In this document: in pieces, positions 17,014 to 25,400 of the stretch | How positions within the stretch are numbered: position 1 is the first letter of the stretch | How the letters are laid out: each line of letters starts with the position of its first letter | Source: an uncultured Lachnospiraceae bacterium | Lineage (GTDB): Bacteria > Bacillota > Clostridia > Lachnospirales > Lachnospiraceae | Length of the DNA stretch: 64,000 nt | Direction of reading: 5' to 3' | NCBI GenBank assembly: GCA_910585635.1 | Contig: CAJUFE010000019.1 | Location: 14,602-78,601 of the forward strand | Translations under genes and position numbers: made by a program | Notes under the pieces: model-generated | Database searches by the model: none | Told to the model about the DNA's origin: nothing | The model's input: the letters and a program-made list of their open reading frames with translations, nothing else

Positions 17014-18153
17014 ATGGAGATCTTGGACCGATACATCCACCAGCTCCTGGAAAAGAGCACGCCCCAAGCACCCATATGGAACCTGGAAAAGATCCGCGCA
17101 GGAAAAAAGCCATCCTGGAATTACATGGACGGCTGTATGATCAAAGCCATCATCGAGCTGTACCATATCACGAAGGATGGACATTTCCTGCGTTTTGCCG
17201 ACGATTTTATCGACTTTTTTGTCAACGAGGACGGCTCTATCCAGTCCTACGACCCAAAAGAATATAACCTGGACAATGTCAATGCCGGAAAGACCCTGTT
17301 CGATCTCTACGCCCTCACCGGGAAAGAAAAATATCGGAAGGCGATCGACACGGTCTACAGCCAGTTAAAGACTCAGCCCCGGACCTCCGGCGGGAACTTT
17401 TGGCACAAGCTGATCTACCCCGATCAGGTTTGGCTGGACGGGCTCTACATGGCCCAGCCCTTCTACATGCAGTACGAGGTGGCCTACAACGGCTGTGAGA
17501 ACTGCAGCGATATCTGCTCACAGTTCGCAAACGTTTACGATCTGATGCGCGATACCCGGAACGGCCTCTATTACCATGGCTATGACGATTCCCGCCAGAT
17601 GTTCTGGTGCGATAAGGTCACCGGGCTCTCCGATAATTTCTGGCTGCGGGCTTTAGGCTGGTATGCTATGGCCCTGATCGATACCATGGAGATCATGCCA
17701 GAGACCTTGTCCGCTGAAAAAGCAGAGCTGGACCGGATCTATAAGGAGCTGATCGACGCCATGCTGCCATATCAGGATGAGGCCAGCGGCATGTGGTACC
17801 AGGTGGTGAACCGGGGCGGCATACAGCCCAATTATCTGGAGACCTCCGGTTCCGCCATCTTTGCCTACGCCATCATGAAGAGCGTCCGTTTAGGTCTTTT
17901 GGAGGAACGATATTTCCAATATGGGGAGAAAGCCTTCGAAGGGATCTGCAGACGATATCTGTCTGAAGAGAAAGGTGAGCTGCAATTAGACGGCATCTGC
18001 CTGGTGGCCGGTCTTGGGAACCAGGAGAAGCGAGAAGGGACTTTTGAGTACTATATGCGGGAACCCGTCGTAAAGAATGAGGCGAAAGGCGTCGCTCCCC
18101 TGATCTTAGCCTACATCGAGACCTTGTTCAGCAAAGGATGCGGGGAGCCGTAA
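17014..18153 (+). CDS. Glycoside hydrolase family 105 (unsaturated rhamnogalacturonyl hydrolase)
   Basis: Releases the unsaturated galacturonic acid end left by pectate or rhamnogalacturonan lyases; cytoplasmic (no signal peptide). Homologous to YteR/RhiN: an (alpha/alpha)6 barrel of 379 residues, with MDGCMIKAIIELYHIT, WLDGLYMAQPFYMQYE, and the conserved SDNFWLRALGWYAMAL. The ATG at 17014 follows AGGAGGAT by about 6 nt. It is divergent from the ABC operon and shares its regulatory region. A LacI-like palindrome lies inside the coding sequence near 17524-17540. Confidence 0.93.
   Translation: MEILDRYIHQLLEKSTPQAPIWNLEKIRAGKKPSWNYMDGCMIKAIIELYHITKDGHFLRFADDFIDFFVNEDGSIQSYDPKEYNLDNVNAGKTLFDLYALTGKEKYRKAIDTVYSQLKTQPRTSGGNFWHKLIYPDQVWLDGLYMAQPFYMQYEVAYNGCENCSDICSQFANVYDLMRDTRNGLYYHGYDDSRQMFWCDKVTGLSDNFWLRALGWYAMALIDTMEIMPETLSAEKAELDRIYKELIDAMLPYQDEASGMWYQVVNRGGIQPNYLETSGSAIFAYAIMKSVRLGLLEERYFQYGEKAFEGICRRYLSEEKGELQLDGICLVAGLGNQEKREGTFEYYMREPVVKNEAKGVAPLILAYIETLFSKGCGEP
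17524..17540. promoter_or_regulatory. Possible auxiliary LacI operator within GH105
   Basis: GCAAACGTTTACG inside a longer near-palindrome (one mismatch per arm), with the same core as the site at 16897. It lies about 510 bp into the gene. Auxiliary intragenic operators that loop to an upstream site are known for LacI family repressors; here it could also be chance. Confidence 0.35.
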
Positions 18154-18212
18154 CGCCAAAGGGTGCTGCAGAACAGCCTGCGCTCTAATGGATATGGGGC
18201 GTCCCCTGATCC

Positions 18213-19085
18213 TCAGCCCTTCTCCTGGCCTCCCTCACCCTTATCCATATAATGGTTTGTGTACATCTGCGTGGTCGTGGGGTCCGAATGTCCCATGATC
18301 TTCTGCACGGCGCGGATATCGGCCCCGCTCTTTAACAGATGGACGGCAAAGGCATGGCGCAGGCTGTGGGGCGTGATATCGCCCCGGATCCCGGCCTTCT
18401 CCCCATAAAATTTGATGATCTTCCAAAAGCCTTGCCGGCTCATGGGCTGCCCGCTGCAGTTGATGAACAGCCAGGGCGGGTCCTGGCCTTTCAGCAGGAC
18501 GCTCCTGCTCTCCTCCAGATAATCGGTCAACGCTTTTTTCGCCTTTTTCCCAAAGGGGATCGTCCTGGTCCTCTTGCCATCCCGGCAGGTGATGAAGCCG
18601 ATCGGCAGGTTCAGATCTGTCAGCTCCAGATGGACCAGCTCGGAGACCCGGATCCCGGTAGCATATAGAAGCTCCAGCATGGCCTTGTCCCGGATCTCCT
18701 TTGCATTCCGTCTGGAAGGCTGGGACAGCAGCGCATCGATCTCCTCCACCGAAAGGATCCTGGGCATTTTTTTCTGGACCTTTGGCGCCTTTACCAGCTC
18801 GGCCGGATCCTGGGTGATGATCCCCATCCGATATCCGTAATGAAAAAAAGCTTTTACGGTAGCCAGCACCCTGGAGATCGTGGTGGTGGCCTTCCCTTCT
18901 CTCTCCAGATAAAGCAGATACGAATCCAGGCTGGTCCTGGTCACCTTGTCCATCTGGCAGATCCCCTGGCTCTCCAGATAGGCCTGCATCTGCAAAAGAT
19001 CTCTCCGGTAAGCGATCTGTGTATTTTCAGATGCTTTTTTAACGTCTTTAAGATACTTGATAAAACTTTCTATGTCATCTAGCAT
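18213..19085 (-). CDS. xerD: Tyrosine recombinase XerD
   Basis: Site-specific recombinase resolving chromosome dimers at dif. N-terminal SAM-like core-binding domain (about 1-85) and C-terminal catalytic domain with the RKHRHY residues: R in ATGIRVSELVHL, HSLRHAFAVHLL, and the nucleophile Tyr in HSDPTTTQMYTNHY. At 290 residues it is slightly short at the C-terminus but complete. The ATG at 19085 has AAGGAT unusually close. A possible extended -10 (TGG-TATCAT, 19114-19109) just upstream would give an almost leaderless message. It is downstream of spoIIM, a familiar clostridial neighbour. Confidence 0.93.
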   Translation of the reverse strand: MLDDIESFIKYLKDVKKASENTQIAYRRDLLQMQAYLESQGICQMDKVTRTSLDSYLLYLEREGKATTTISRVLATVKAFFHYGYRMGIITQDPAELVKAPKVQKKMPRILSVEEIDALLSQPSRRNAKEIRDKAMLELLYATGIRVSELVHLELTDLNLPIGFITCRDGKRTRTIPFGKKAKKALTDYLEESRSVLLKGQDPPWLFINCSGQPMSRQGFWKIIKFYGEKAGIRGDITPHSLRHAFAVHLLKSGADIRAVQKIMGHSDPTTTQMYTNHYMDKGEGGQEKG

Positions 19086-19223
19086 ATCCTTAATCCCTAT
19101 ACTGATCTATGATACCACATTCAATTACTACATCCGCCCTGTGGGGCTCTTTTTTCACATTTATAGCGGGACCCGCATATCCCTCCTCGCCCCGCCGCCA
19201 GCGGCACCAAGACCGGACGCCAA

Positions 19224-19811
19224 CTATAGTATGTTCAAAAAAAACGGGTTCGCAAAGGCCTCCGCGCCCGCACCAAGGAACAGGAGCCCAAATGCCAGCA
19301 GGGCTGGGAACAGTCTGACCCGCACCGGCCGTTTTGATCCCAGCCAGATAAAGAGGCCCCATGCCGGGAGATAGAACAGCCATTGCGGAAAGCAGGACAG
19401 GAAAAAGCGCGGCAGCCCCAAAAGCCCCCAGCCTGCGGTATAGCGGGCGATCACCCACCCCACAGAAAACCCCATGTATCCTGCCATCCCCCAAAAACAA
19501 GGGGCGGCGCAGACTGTCAGTCCCAAGAGCCATCCGACAGCCCCTTCACACAGCCGCTGCCGCAGGATATAGAGAAATTTGTCCACATCCCCGGCCTGCT
19601 GCCGCCACGGGCGGTCCTGGACCATCTTCTCTTCCACCCCCAGGAGACTCTGTCCGACTCCAGGCCGCCCCGTCTTGTCAGATCCTCCGCCGTAAAAAAA
19701 AGTCTTTTCCATGCCCACATTCCCTACCATCGTCCCAAGGACGATCCCGGCCAGAAAGCAGAGCAGGAAGATCTGCCCATAGTCTACAGACAGACGGGTC
19801 CCTTTTTTCAT
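19224..19811 (-). CDS. spoIIM: Stage II sporulation protein M
   Basis: Membrane protein of the DMP peptidoglycan-remodelling complex (SpoIID-SpoIIM-SpoIIP) needed for engulfment of the forespore. 195 residues, with a first membrane helix at about 12-30 (FLLCFLAGIVLGTMVGN), a central hydrophilic loop, and at least four more helices to the C-terminus, the SpoIIM layout. It lies between the NUDIX gene and xerD, as in other Lachnospiraceae. The Shine-Dalgarno GGAGG, 7 nt before the ATG, is locked in a long hairpin (19819-19862), an unusual feature. Confidence 0.88.
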   Translation of the reverse strand: MKKGTRLSVDYGQIFLLCFLAGIVLGTMVGNVGMEKTFFYGGGSDKTGRPGVGQSLLGVEEKMVQDRPWRQQAGDVDKFLYILRQRLCEGAVGWLLGLTVCAAPCFWGMAGYMGFSVGWVIARYTAGWGLLGLPRFFLSCFPQWLFYLPAWGLFIWLGSKRPVRVRLFPALLAFGLLFLGAGAEAFANPFFLNIL

Positions 19812-19818
19812 GAAAATA

Positions 19819-19862
19819 CCTCCTGCATCTTTATCCCTTCACGGATAATCCTATGCAGGAGG
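19819..19862 (-). promoter_or_regulatory. Hairpin sequestering the spoIIM Shine-Dalgarno
   Basis: On the minus strand a perfect 10-bp outer stem (CCTCCTGCAT with ATGCAGGAGG) encloses a 6-bp inner stem (TTATCC/GGATAA) with a 6-nt loop. The 3' arm of the outer stem ends in the spoIIM ribosome binding site. It starts 10 nt after the NUDIX stop. A short TATTTT follows, so weak termination is also possible. Confidence 0.7.
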
Positions 19863-19871
19863 CCCCGCCTG

Positions 19872-20420
19872 TCATGAACGATATTTACAAGCATATGCGG
19901 TGATCGCGGCGATCGTCTTCGCATCCGTGATCTTACCCGCAAAGATCTGCTCTTTCAGTGCATCCAGCTCCCAGTACTCCACCTGGATATCCTCATCCTC
20001 GTCCAGATGCTGATGGGAAGGCGTTAAGTTCCGCGCCACATAGATATCGATGTGCTCGTCGCAGAATGCCACTGTGGTGTTCACACTGATCAAAAACTCC
20101 ATATCCTGTGTCTTGAAGCCGGTCTCTTCTTCCAGCTCCCTTGTGGCACAGGTCAAAGTAGGCTCCCCCGGCTCATCCAGCTTACCGGCCGGGATCTCCA
20201 GGGTAAAACGGTCTAACGCGTTCCTGTACTGCCGCACCATCAGGATCTTCCCGTCGTCCGTGACCGGAAGGACCGCAGCGGCTCCATCGTGGTGGATAAA
20301 ATCCCATTTACATTCATGGCCATTGGCGATGACCCTATCCTCGTAGATCTTTAAGATCGTTCCCTGATAACGCAGCTCCCGCCCCAGGCGGACGACCGGC
20401 GGGTTCTTCTTTTCATCCAT
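19872..20420 (-). CDS. NUDIX hydrolase, ADP-ribose pyrophosphatase type
   Basis: Hydrolyses ADP-ribose or related nucleotide sugars to AMP and sugar phosphate. The full Nudix box is present: G followed by REL-EEETG in CATRELEEETGFKTQDMEF, with the ADPRase-type IPAGKLDEPGE before it. 182 residues from the ATG at 20420 (AAGGA-type RBS); an upstream in-frame ATG would add 70 residues translated from a tandem-repeat region and is not believed. It precedes spoIIM and xerD. Confidence 0.93.
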   Translation of the reverse strand: MDEKKNPPVVRLGRELRYQGTILKIYEDRVIANGHECKWDFIHHDGAAAVLPVTDDGKILMVRQYRNALDRFTLEIPAGKLDEPGEPTLTCATRELEEETGFKTQDMEFLISVNTTVAFCDEHIDIYVARNLTPSHQHLDEDEDIQVEYWELDALKEQIFAGKITDAKTIAAITAYACKYRS

Positions 20421-20486
20421 ATCCTTTTCCTTTCTATAAACGAGATCAGCTTGTTCCATGGTCCATCCTGCTGTGGCTCCATACTG

Positions 20487-20575
20487 ACGATCTGTTGTGA
20501 CACCAGACAAAACGATCTGCTGTGACGCCCTGCAAAACGATCTGCTGTGACACCCTGCAAGACGATCTGCTGTGC
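20487..20575. repeat. 25-bp tandem repeat, 3.5 copies
   Basis: Units begin at 20487, 20512, 20537 and 20562 (partial), core ACGATCTGCTGTGAC. It fills most of the gap between proC and the NUDIX gene; the fourth copy ends just before the proC stop region. There are no spacers between units, so this is a minisatellite and not a CRISPR. Confidence 0.9.
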
Positions 20576-20607
20576 ATGGGCTGGCGCTCATGCACGGCCC
20601 TTGTGCG

Positions 20608-21405
20608 TCAGATGCTCTTGCACCTGGCAAAGCAGGCGTCCGTGGCTTGCATCAGGGCATTCCTGAAGCCACACTGCTCCAGGGCGCCTACCGCCGCGAT
20701 GGTGGTGCCGCCCGGCGAACAGACCATATCCTTCAGCTCACCGGGGTGCAGGCCCGTCTCCAGGACCATCTTGGCGCTGCCCAGTACGGTCTGGGCCACC
20801 ATCTGATAAGCCATGTCCCTGGGAAGCCCGCATTTTACGGCGCCGTCTGCCAGTGCCTCGATCATCATATAAACATATGCCGGGGAACTGCCGCTGGCAC
20901 AGACGACCGCGTCCATCAGCCGCTCCTCCACCAGCTCCATCCGTCCAAAGGAGGTGAAGAACTTATGGATGAGCGCCTTCTCCTCCTGGGAGAACAGGTC
21001 CGGGTCATAGCAGACGCCAGTCATCCCTTCTCCCAGCAGCGCCGGTGTATTGGGCATGGCACGGACGATCCGCCGGTCTGCTCCCAGCACTCCCTTTAGA
21101 TAGGCCACCGTCTTTCCCGGCGCGATCGAGATGATCACCTGGCTGGCTGTGACAGTCGGCCGGATCTCCTCCAGGACCGCCTGGTAATATTGAGGCTTTA
21201 CTGCCAGCACCAGATACCGGGCCTTTTGGGCGCACTCTCTGTTAGTCGCCACCCCATGTACGCCGGTCTCTCCTTCGACCTTCTCTCTCCTTGCTCCGTC
21301 TATATCGGTGAACAGGATCTCTTCTGGTGAGGAGCCATGGCTCAAAAGGCCCTTCATGATCGCGCTCCCCATATTCCCCATCCCGATAAATCCGATCTTT
21401 TCCAT
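20608..21405 (-). CDS. proC: Pyrroline-5-carboxylate reductase
   Basis: Last step of proline synthesis, NAD(P)H-dependent reduction of pyrroline-5-carboxylate. Rossmann fingerprint IGFIGMGNMGSAIMKG at the N-terminus; C-terminal dimerisation domain with GSSPAYVYMMIEALADGAV and HPGELKDMVCSPGGTTIAAV. 265 residues from the ATG at 21405 with AGGAG upstream. It is separated from rny by a terminator. Confidence 0.96.
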   Translation of the reverse strand: MEKIGFIGMGNMGSAIMKGLLSHGSSPEEILFTDIDGARREKVEGETGVHGVATNRECAQKARYLVLAVKPQYYQAVLEEIRPTVTASQVIISIAPGKTVAYLKGVLGADRRIVRAMPNTPALLGEGMTGVCYDPDLFSQEEKALIHKFFTSFGRMELVEERLMDAVVCASGSSPAYVYMMIEALADGAVKCGLPRDMAYQMVAQTVLGSAKMVLETGLHPGELKDMVCSPGGTTIAAVGALEQCGFRNALMQATDACFARCKSI

Positions 21406-21419
21406 ACTGCTCTCCTCGC

Positions 21420-21460
21420 AAAAAGGAGCCTTATGAACAGCTGCCCATAAAACTCCTTTA
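21420..21460 (-). terminator. Intrinsic terminator after rny
   Basis: Minus strand: AAAGGAG ... CTCCTTTTT with an inner TTATG/CATAA stem. It starts just after the rny stop and ends before the proC ribosome binding site. Confidence 0.7.
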
Positions 21461-21466
21461 ATTTTC

Positions 21467-23014
21467 TTATTTAGCAAAATCTGTGACCCTAGATTCGCGG
21501 ATCACATTGACTTTGATCTGGCCCGGGTACTCTAGCTCATTCTCGATCCGCTTCGAGATATCCCTCGCCAGCAATACCATATCGTCATCCCCGATCTGCT
21601 CCGGAACGACCATGATACGGATCTCACGTCCCGCCTGGATGGCAAAAGATTTATCTACTCCTTTGTAAGAGTCTGCTATGTCTTCCAACTGCTTCAATCT
21701 GTTCGTATACGTCTCCAGGGTCTCTCTCCTGGCCCCTGGTCTGGCGGCAGATATGGTGTCGGCCGCCTGCACGATACAAGCGATCAGGCTCTGGGGCTCT
21801 GCGTCGCCGTGATGGGATTCCACCGCGTTCAATACGGTGGCGGATTCCTTATACTTCCGGCACAGATCCACGCCCAGCTGCACGTGGGTCCCCTCCTGCT
21901 CGTGATCCACTGATTTACCGATGTCATGTAATAATCCGGCCCGCTTCGCCACACGCACGTCCAATCCCATCTCGGAGGCCAGCAGCCCTGCCAGCTGCGC
22001 CACCTCGATCGAGTGCTTTAACGCGTTCTGTCCGTAGCTGGTCCTGAACTTCATCTTACCCAAAAGCTTGATCAGCTCGGGATGGATACCGTGGACCCCT
22101 ACCTCCAGGGTAGCGGCCTCGCCTTCCTCCCGCATCATGGCCTCCACTTCCTTCTGGGCCTTTTCCACCATCTCTTCGATCCTGGCCGGGTGGATACGCC
22201 CGTCCACGATCAGCCTTTCCAGCGCGATCCTGGCCACTTCCCGACGGATCGGATCGAACCCGGATAAGACCACTGCTTCCGGCGTATCGTCGATGATCAG
22301 CTCTACGCCTGTCATGGTCTCTAATGTACGGATATTGCGGCCTTCTCGACCGATGATACGGCCTTTCATCTCATCATTGGGGAGCTGTACGACAGAGACC
22401 GTGGTCTCGGCTACATGGTCTGCCGCACATCTCTGGATCGCGGTCACGATGCAGTCCCTGGCCTTCCGGTCCGCTTCTTCCCTGGCCTTGTTCTCCAGCT
22501 CCTTCACCAGCTTTGCCGTATCATGCTTTACATCTTCCTCAACAGATCGTAATAGGAATTCTTTTGCCTGTTCGGAGGTCAGTCCTGAGATCTTCTCCAG
22601 TTCCTGTATCCCTTTATCATAAAGTGCGTCTACCTCCACACTCCGTTTGTTCAGGGCATCCTCTCTTTGCTGCAGGCTCGATTCCCTCTTCTCGAGGGCA
22701 TCGGCTTTCTTTTCTACATTTTCTTCTTTGCTCAATACACGCCGCTCATAGCGTTGGAGCTCCGCTCTTCTTTCCTTGGTCTCTTTGTCCAGCTCATTCT
22801 TCGTCTTTAAGGACTCTTCTTTCGCTTCCAGGAGAGCTTCGCGCTTCTTTGTCTCTGCTACCTTTAACGCCTCATCTATTATTTCTCTGGACCGTTCTTC
22901 CGCAGAGCCGACCTTGCTTTCATAGGTCTTCTTCTGATATGCGATCGCCGCGGCCCAGGTAATAGGAGCAACGATGATCATCGTGATGATCACTGTAACT
23001 ACTATCGGTGACAC
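21467..23014 (-). CDS. rny: Ribonuclease Y
   Basis: Membrane-anchored endoribonuclease that initiates mRNA decay in Firmicutes. N-terminal transmembrane helix (about 3-25), long coiled coil (about 30-170), KH domain (about 205-265, MKGRIIGREGRNIRTLE) and HD domain with HDIGKSVDHEQEGTH. 515 residues, standard. Start is a GTG at 23014 with AAGGAGGTG 5-6 nt upstream. A near-consensus promoter lies about 50 bp upstream. Confidence 0.97.
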   Translation of the reverse strand: MSPIVVTVIITMIIVAPITWAAAIAYQKKTYESKVGSAEERSREIIDEALKVAETKKREALLEAKEESLKTKNELDKETKERRAELQRYERRVLSKEENVEKKADALEKRESSLQQREDALNKRSVEVDALYDKGIQELEKISGLTSEQAKEFLLRSVEEDVKHDTAKLVKELENKAREEADRKARDCIVTAIQRCAADHVAETTVSVVQLPNDEMKGRIIGREGRNIRTLETMTGVELIIDDTPEAVVLSGFDPIRREVARIALERLIVDGRIHPARIEEMVEKAQKEVEAMMREEGEAATLEVGVHGIHPELIKLLGKMKFRTSYGQNALKHSIEVAQLAGLLASEMGLDVRVAKRAGLLHDIGKSVDHEQEGTHVQLGVDLCRKYKESATVLNAVESHHGDAEPQSLIACIVQAADTISAARPGARRETLETYTNRLKQLEDIADSYKGVDKSFAIQAGREIRIMVVPEQIGDDDMVLLARDISKRIENELEYPGQIKVNVIRESRVTDFAK

Positions 23015-23061
23015 AGGAGCACCTCCTTATTTAATTTTCATTGTACGAATACAACATTATA

Positions 23062-23090
23062 ATTCTAAACGTTTTTCGGTATTATGTCAA
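23062..23090 (-). promoter_or_regulatory. Sigma-A promoter of rny
   Basis: Minus strand: -35 TTGACA (23090-23085), 17-bp spacer, -10 TAGAAT (23067-23062). It lies in the AT-rich gap between recX and rny. Confidence 0.8.
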
Positions 23091-23166
23091 GTATATTCGA
23101 ATGTTTTTCGTTCTATTCGGACAATTTAAACAATTTAAGGAAATATCTCGGCATTTTCTGATAAGA

Positions 23167-23781
23167 TCAGTCAATAAAAGCCTTGGGGCGACCTAAGATC
23201 TCCGTGATGATGGCATAAGGATAGCCTTTTCTGGCCAGCATCCCGGCTGATCTGGAATAGCTTTTTTCGTCCAGCTCATCTCCCGGATGGAACCCTTTCT
23301 TTTCCAAGAGCTTAAGGATCTGCTCCCTCTCATCCACCGGATGCTCCTCTAAGAGTGTGTCCACCAGCTCCTTCGGAAAGCCTTTTTCCTGCATCTTTTG
23401 ACGGATCTGGCGGCGGCTCTTTTTGCCGCTCTTACACTCTAAGTAACGCATGGCATAGGCCTCGTCGTCGATATAATGGTACTGCTCCGCCCGGGCTACG
23501 GCATCCTGGATCGCCTCCTCCGGATATCCGTCACGGCGCAGGAGCCTTCGCAGCTCCTCTTTTGTCTTATCCGAGACCTGGAGGCTGCGCAGGGTCCGTT
23601 CCCAGGCTCTGGGCTTTAGCACGGTCTCCAGGATCTGCCGGTAGCTCTCTTCAGGCAGATCCTTCCCCTCTTCTATATGATACTGCCGAAGATCTGCCGG
23701 ATACAGGATGAGTTCGGTCTCCCGATCCAGCAGGACACGGCGCCTGCGCCTGTCCAGGTCCACGATGGCCGTGACCATCAT
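23167..23781 (-). CDS. recX: Regulatory protein RecX
   Basis: Modulates RecA filaments by direct binding. Three-helix repeats of the RecX family are visible (RRLLRRDGYPEEAIQDAV, YLECKSGKKSRRQIRQKMQEKGF, LARKGYPYAIITEIL). 204 residues. The start overlaps the recA stop by 4 bases (ATGA), so it is translationally coupled and shares SOS control. Confidence 0.92.
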   Translation of the reverse strand: MMVTAIVDLDRRRRRVLLDRETELILYPADLRQYHIEEGKDLPEESYRQILETVLKPRAWERTLRSLQVSDKTKEELRRLLRRDGYPEEAIQDAVARAEQYHYIDDEAYAMRYLECKSGKKSRRQIRQKMQEKGFPKELVDTLLEEHPVDEREQILKLLEKKGFHPGDELDEKSYSRSAGMLARKGYPYAIITEILGRPKAFID

Positions 23782-24914
23782 AACAGCAGCTCCGTCTCTC
23801 CTTCAGCGTTAACGGCAGTCTTGCGCCTGCGCTTTTTCTCGCCGGTCTCCGCAGTCTCCGCGTTCTCCGTTCCGGCTGCGCCCTCCGGCCCTGCCGCCCC
23901 GCTCTCCTCTGCCTCTTCCGGCAGGAGGCCATAGCGGATCCTCACCTGCTTCTCTACCGCGTCCCGCATCTCTGCGTGTTCCTTCAGATAAAGCTTCGCG
24001 TTCTCCCGGCCCTGGCCGATCTTCGCCCCTTTATAAGCGTACCAGGCTCCGCTCTTATCGATGATGCTCTCTTTTACCGCCAGATCCAGGATATCACCGT
24101 CTGTGGAGATCCCCTGGCCGAACATGATGTCGAACTCGGCTTCCTTAAATGGCGGCGCGATCTTGTTCTTCACCACCTTGACCCGGACATGGTTCCCCAC
24201 CACCTCGCCGCCCTGCTTGATCGATTCCACACGGCGCACCTCTAAACGCACAGAGGAATAGAACTTCAGCGCACGGCCGCCTGTGGTGGTCTCCGGGTTC
24301 CCGAACATGACCCCTACCTTCTCTCTGAGCTGGTTGATGAAGATCACGATGCAATTATATTTACTGATGATCGCGGTCAGCTTCCGCAGCGCCTGGGACA
24401 TGAGCCTGGCCTGCAGGCCCACATGGGAATCCCCCATGTCGCCGTCGATCTCTGCCTTGGGGACCAGCGCGGCCACCGAGTCCACGATGATGATATCCAC
24501 CGCCCCGGAGCGGACCATAGTCTCTGTGATCTCCAGCGCCTGCTCGCCGTTATCCGGCTGGGATATGTACAGCTCGTCGATATCCACGCCGATGTTCCTG
24601 GCATAGACCGGATCCAGCGCGTGCTCTGCGTCGATAAATCCGGCGATCCCGCCCCTCTTCTGCACCTCCGCCACCATATGCAGGGCCACGGTGGTCTTAC
24701 CGCCGGATTCCGGGCCGTAGATCTCCACGATCCTCCCCTTGGGCACGCCTCCCAGCCCCAGGGCGATGTCCAGGCTCAGGGAGCCGGTGGGCACTGTCTC
24801 GATGTTCATGTTCGCGTTCGCCGCGCCCAGCTTCATCACAGAGCCCTTGCCGTAGGCCTTCTCGATCTGGGTGATCGCGGCGTCCAATGCTTTTAATTTA
24901 TCGTCCTTCTCCAT
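23778..24914 (-). CDS. recA: Recombinase RecA
   Basis: ATP-dependent strand-exchange protein and LexA co-protease. Walker A GPESGGKTT, Walker B IIIVDSVAALVPKAE, L1/L2 loops (QLREKVGVMFGNPETTTGGRALKFY) and the C-terminal domain are intact. 378 residues; about 50 at the C-terminus form an acidic/Ala-Gly tail (residues about 325-370) that is longer and more repetitive than in many RecA proteins. RBS AAAGGAGGACG precedes the ATG. The promoter carries a perfect Gram-positive SOS box. Confidence 0.98.
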   Translation of the reverse strand: MEKDDKLKALDAAITQIEKAYGKGSVMKLGAANANMNIETVPTGSLSLDIALGLGGVPKGRIVEIYGPESGGKTTVALHMVAEVQKRGGIAGFIDAEHALDPVYARNIGVDIDELYISQPDNGEQALEITETMVRSGAVDIIIVDSVAALVPKAEIDGDMGDSHVGLQARLMSQALRKLTAIISKYNCIVIFINQLREKVGVMFGNPETTTGGRALKFYSSVRLEVRRVESIKQGGEVVGNHVRVKVVKNKIAPPFKEAEFDIMFGQGISTDGDILDLAVKESIIDKSGAWYAYKGAKIGQGRENAKLYLKEHAEMRDAVEKQVRIRYGLLPEEAEESGAAGPEGAAGTENAETAETGEKKRRRKTAVNAEGETELLL

Positions 24915-24932
24915 GGTCGTCCTCCTTTAATG

Positions 24933-24946
24933 CGAACATTTGTTCG
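24933..24946. promoter_or_regulatory. LexA-binding SOS box of recA
   Basis: CGAACATTTGTTCG matches the Gram-positive LexA consensus (CGAAC-N4-GTTCG) perfectly. It lies 9-22 bp downstream of the -10 box and just before the recA RBS. Confidence 0.9.
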
Positions 24947-24954
24947 TTGAGTTG

Positions 24955-24983
24955 ATGATAGCATAGGTTGGGGGAGATGTCAA
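24955..24983 (-). promoter_or_regulatory. Sigma-A promoter of recA-recX
   Basis: Minus strand: -35 TTGACA (24983-24978), 17-bp spacer, -10 TATCAT (24960-24955). Confidence 0.85.
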
Positions 24984-25097
24984 ACCGTAATTTTCGCGGA
25001 TCTGCTAGAGTTATTTTCGCGGATCGGCTAGAGCTTTTATAGCGGTTGATCTTCGTGCATATGCTAAAGGATCTTATTGCGAAGATATGTCGCAAAT

Positions 25098-25242
25098 GGT
25101 CCGCTACGGGAGGGACCTGTCACAACGTCACCGCGCTCTCGCTCCATGGAGAACGTAGCGGACGCTAAGCTCGAAAAGACCTCGCTAAGCGCCGACGTTC
25201 TCCAAGGGGGTTCCTTTTGTGACAGGACCCTCCCTTCGCTAC
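25098..25242. repeat. Palindromic element A, copy 1
   Basis: 145-bp segment closely matched by 63568-63711. Its ends are inverted repeats: GGGAGGGACCTGTCACAA near the left, and its complement with one substitution and a one-base shift near the right. Inside, GGAGAACGT and ACGTTCTCC form a nested stem around GCTAAGC direct repeats. It lies about 115 bp upstream of the recA promoter. A short reading frame crosses it, but I do not believe it is coding. Confidence 0.9.
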
Positions 25243-25350
25243 ATATTCGGCAAAGCTTTTGATGTGTTACTCGCTATTTACCCAGTATACTGTTTTGTTC
25301 ATATTTTGACAAATGACTTGTCTGAAAGTGGACCAGACAATACATTAAAA

Positions 25351-25400
25351 CCCGAAGACCCGGATCCACCCAAGGGAACTCCAGCAGAACATCGATCCTC
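25351..25400. repeat. Module with GAAGACCCGGATCC, copy 1
   Basis: About 50 bp matching 63810-63860 (shared GAAGACCCGGATCC, AAGGG and AGCAGAAC). It follows element A after about 108 bp in this copy and about 98 bp in the other, so the order is conserved although the spacer sequence differs. Confidence 0.75.

Noticed and set aside
17076..17267. Frameshifted small frames inside GH105
   Set aside because: Out-of-frame shadows; the GH105 frame is continuous and full length.
20487..20575. CRISPR-like direct repeats
   Set aside because: Units abut with no spacers and there are no cas genes, so this is a minisatellite.
19869..20630. Longer NUDIX protein starting at 20630
   Set aside because: The extra 70 residues are translated from the tandem repeat and the proC end; the ATG at 20420 has the RBS and the family N-terminus.
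25077..25262. Small reading frame across element A, sharing peptide stretches with one at 63465-63878
   Set aside because: The similarity follows the DNA repeat exactly, the frames differ outside it, and neither has a believable ribosome binding site at its start. Better explained as repeated non-coding DNA.
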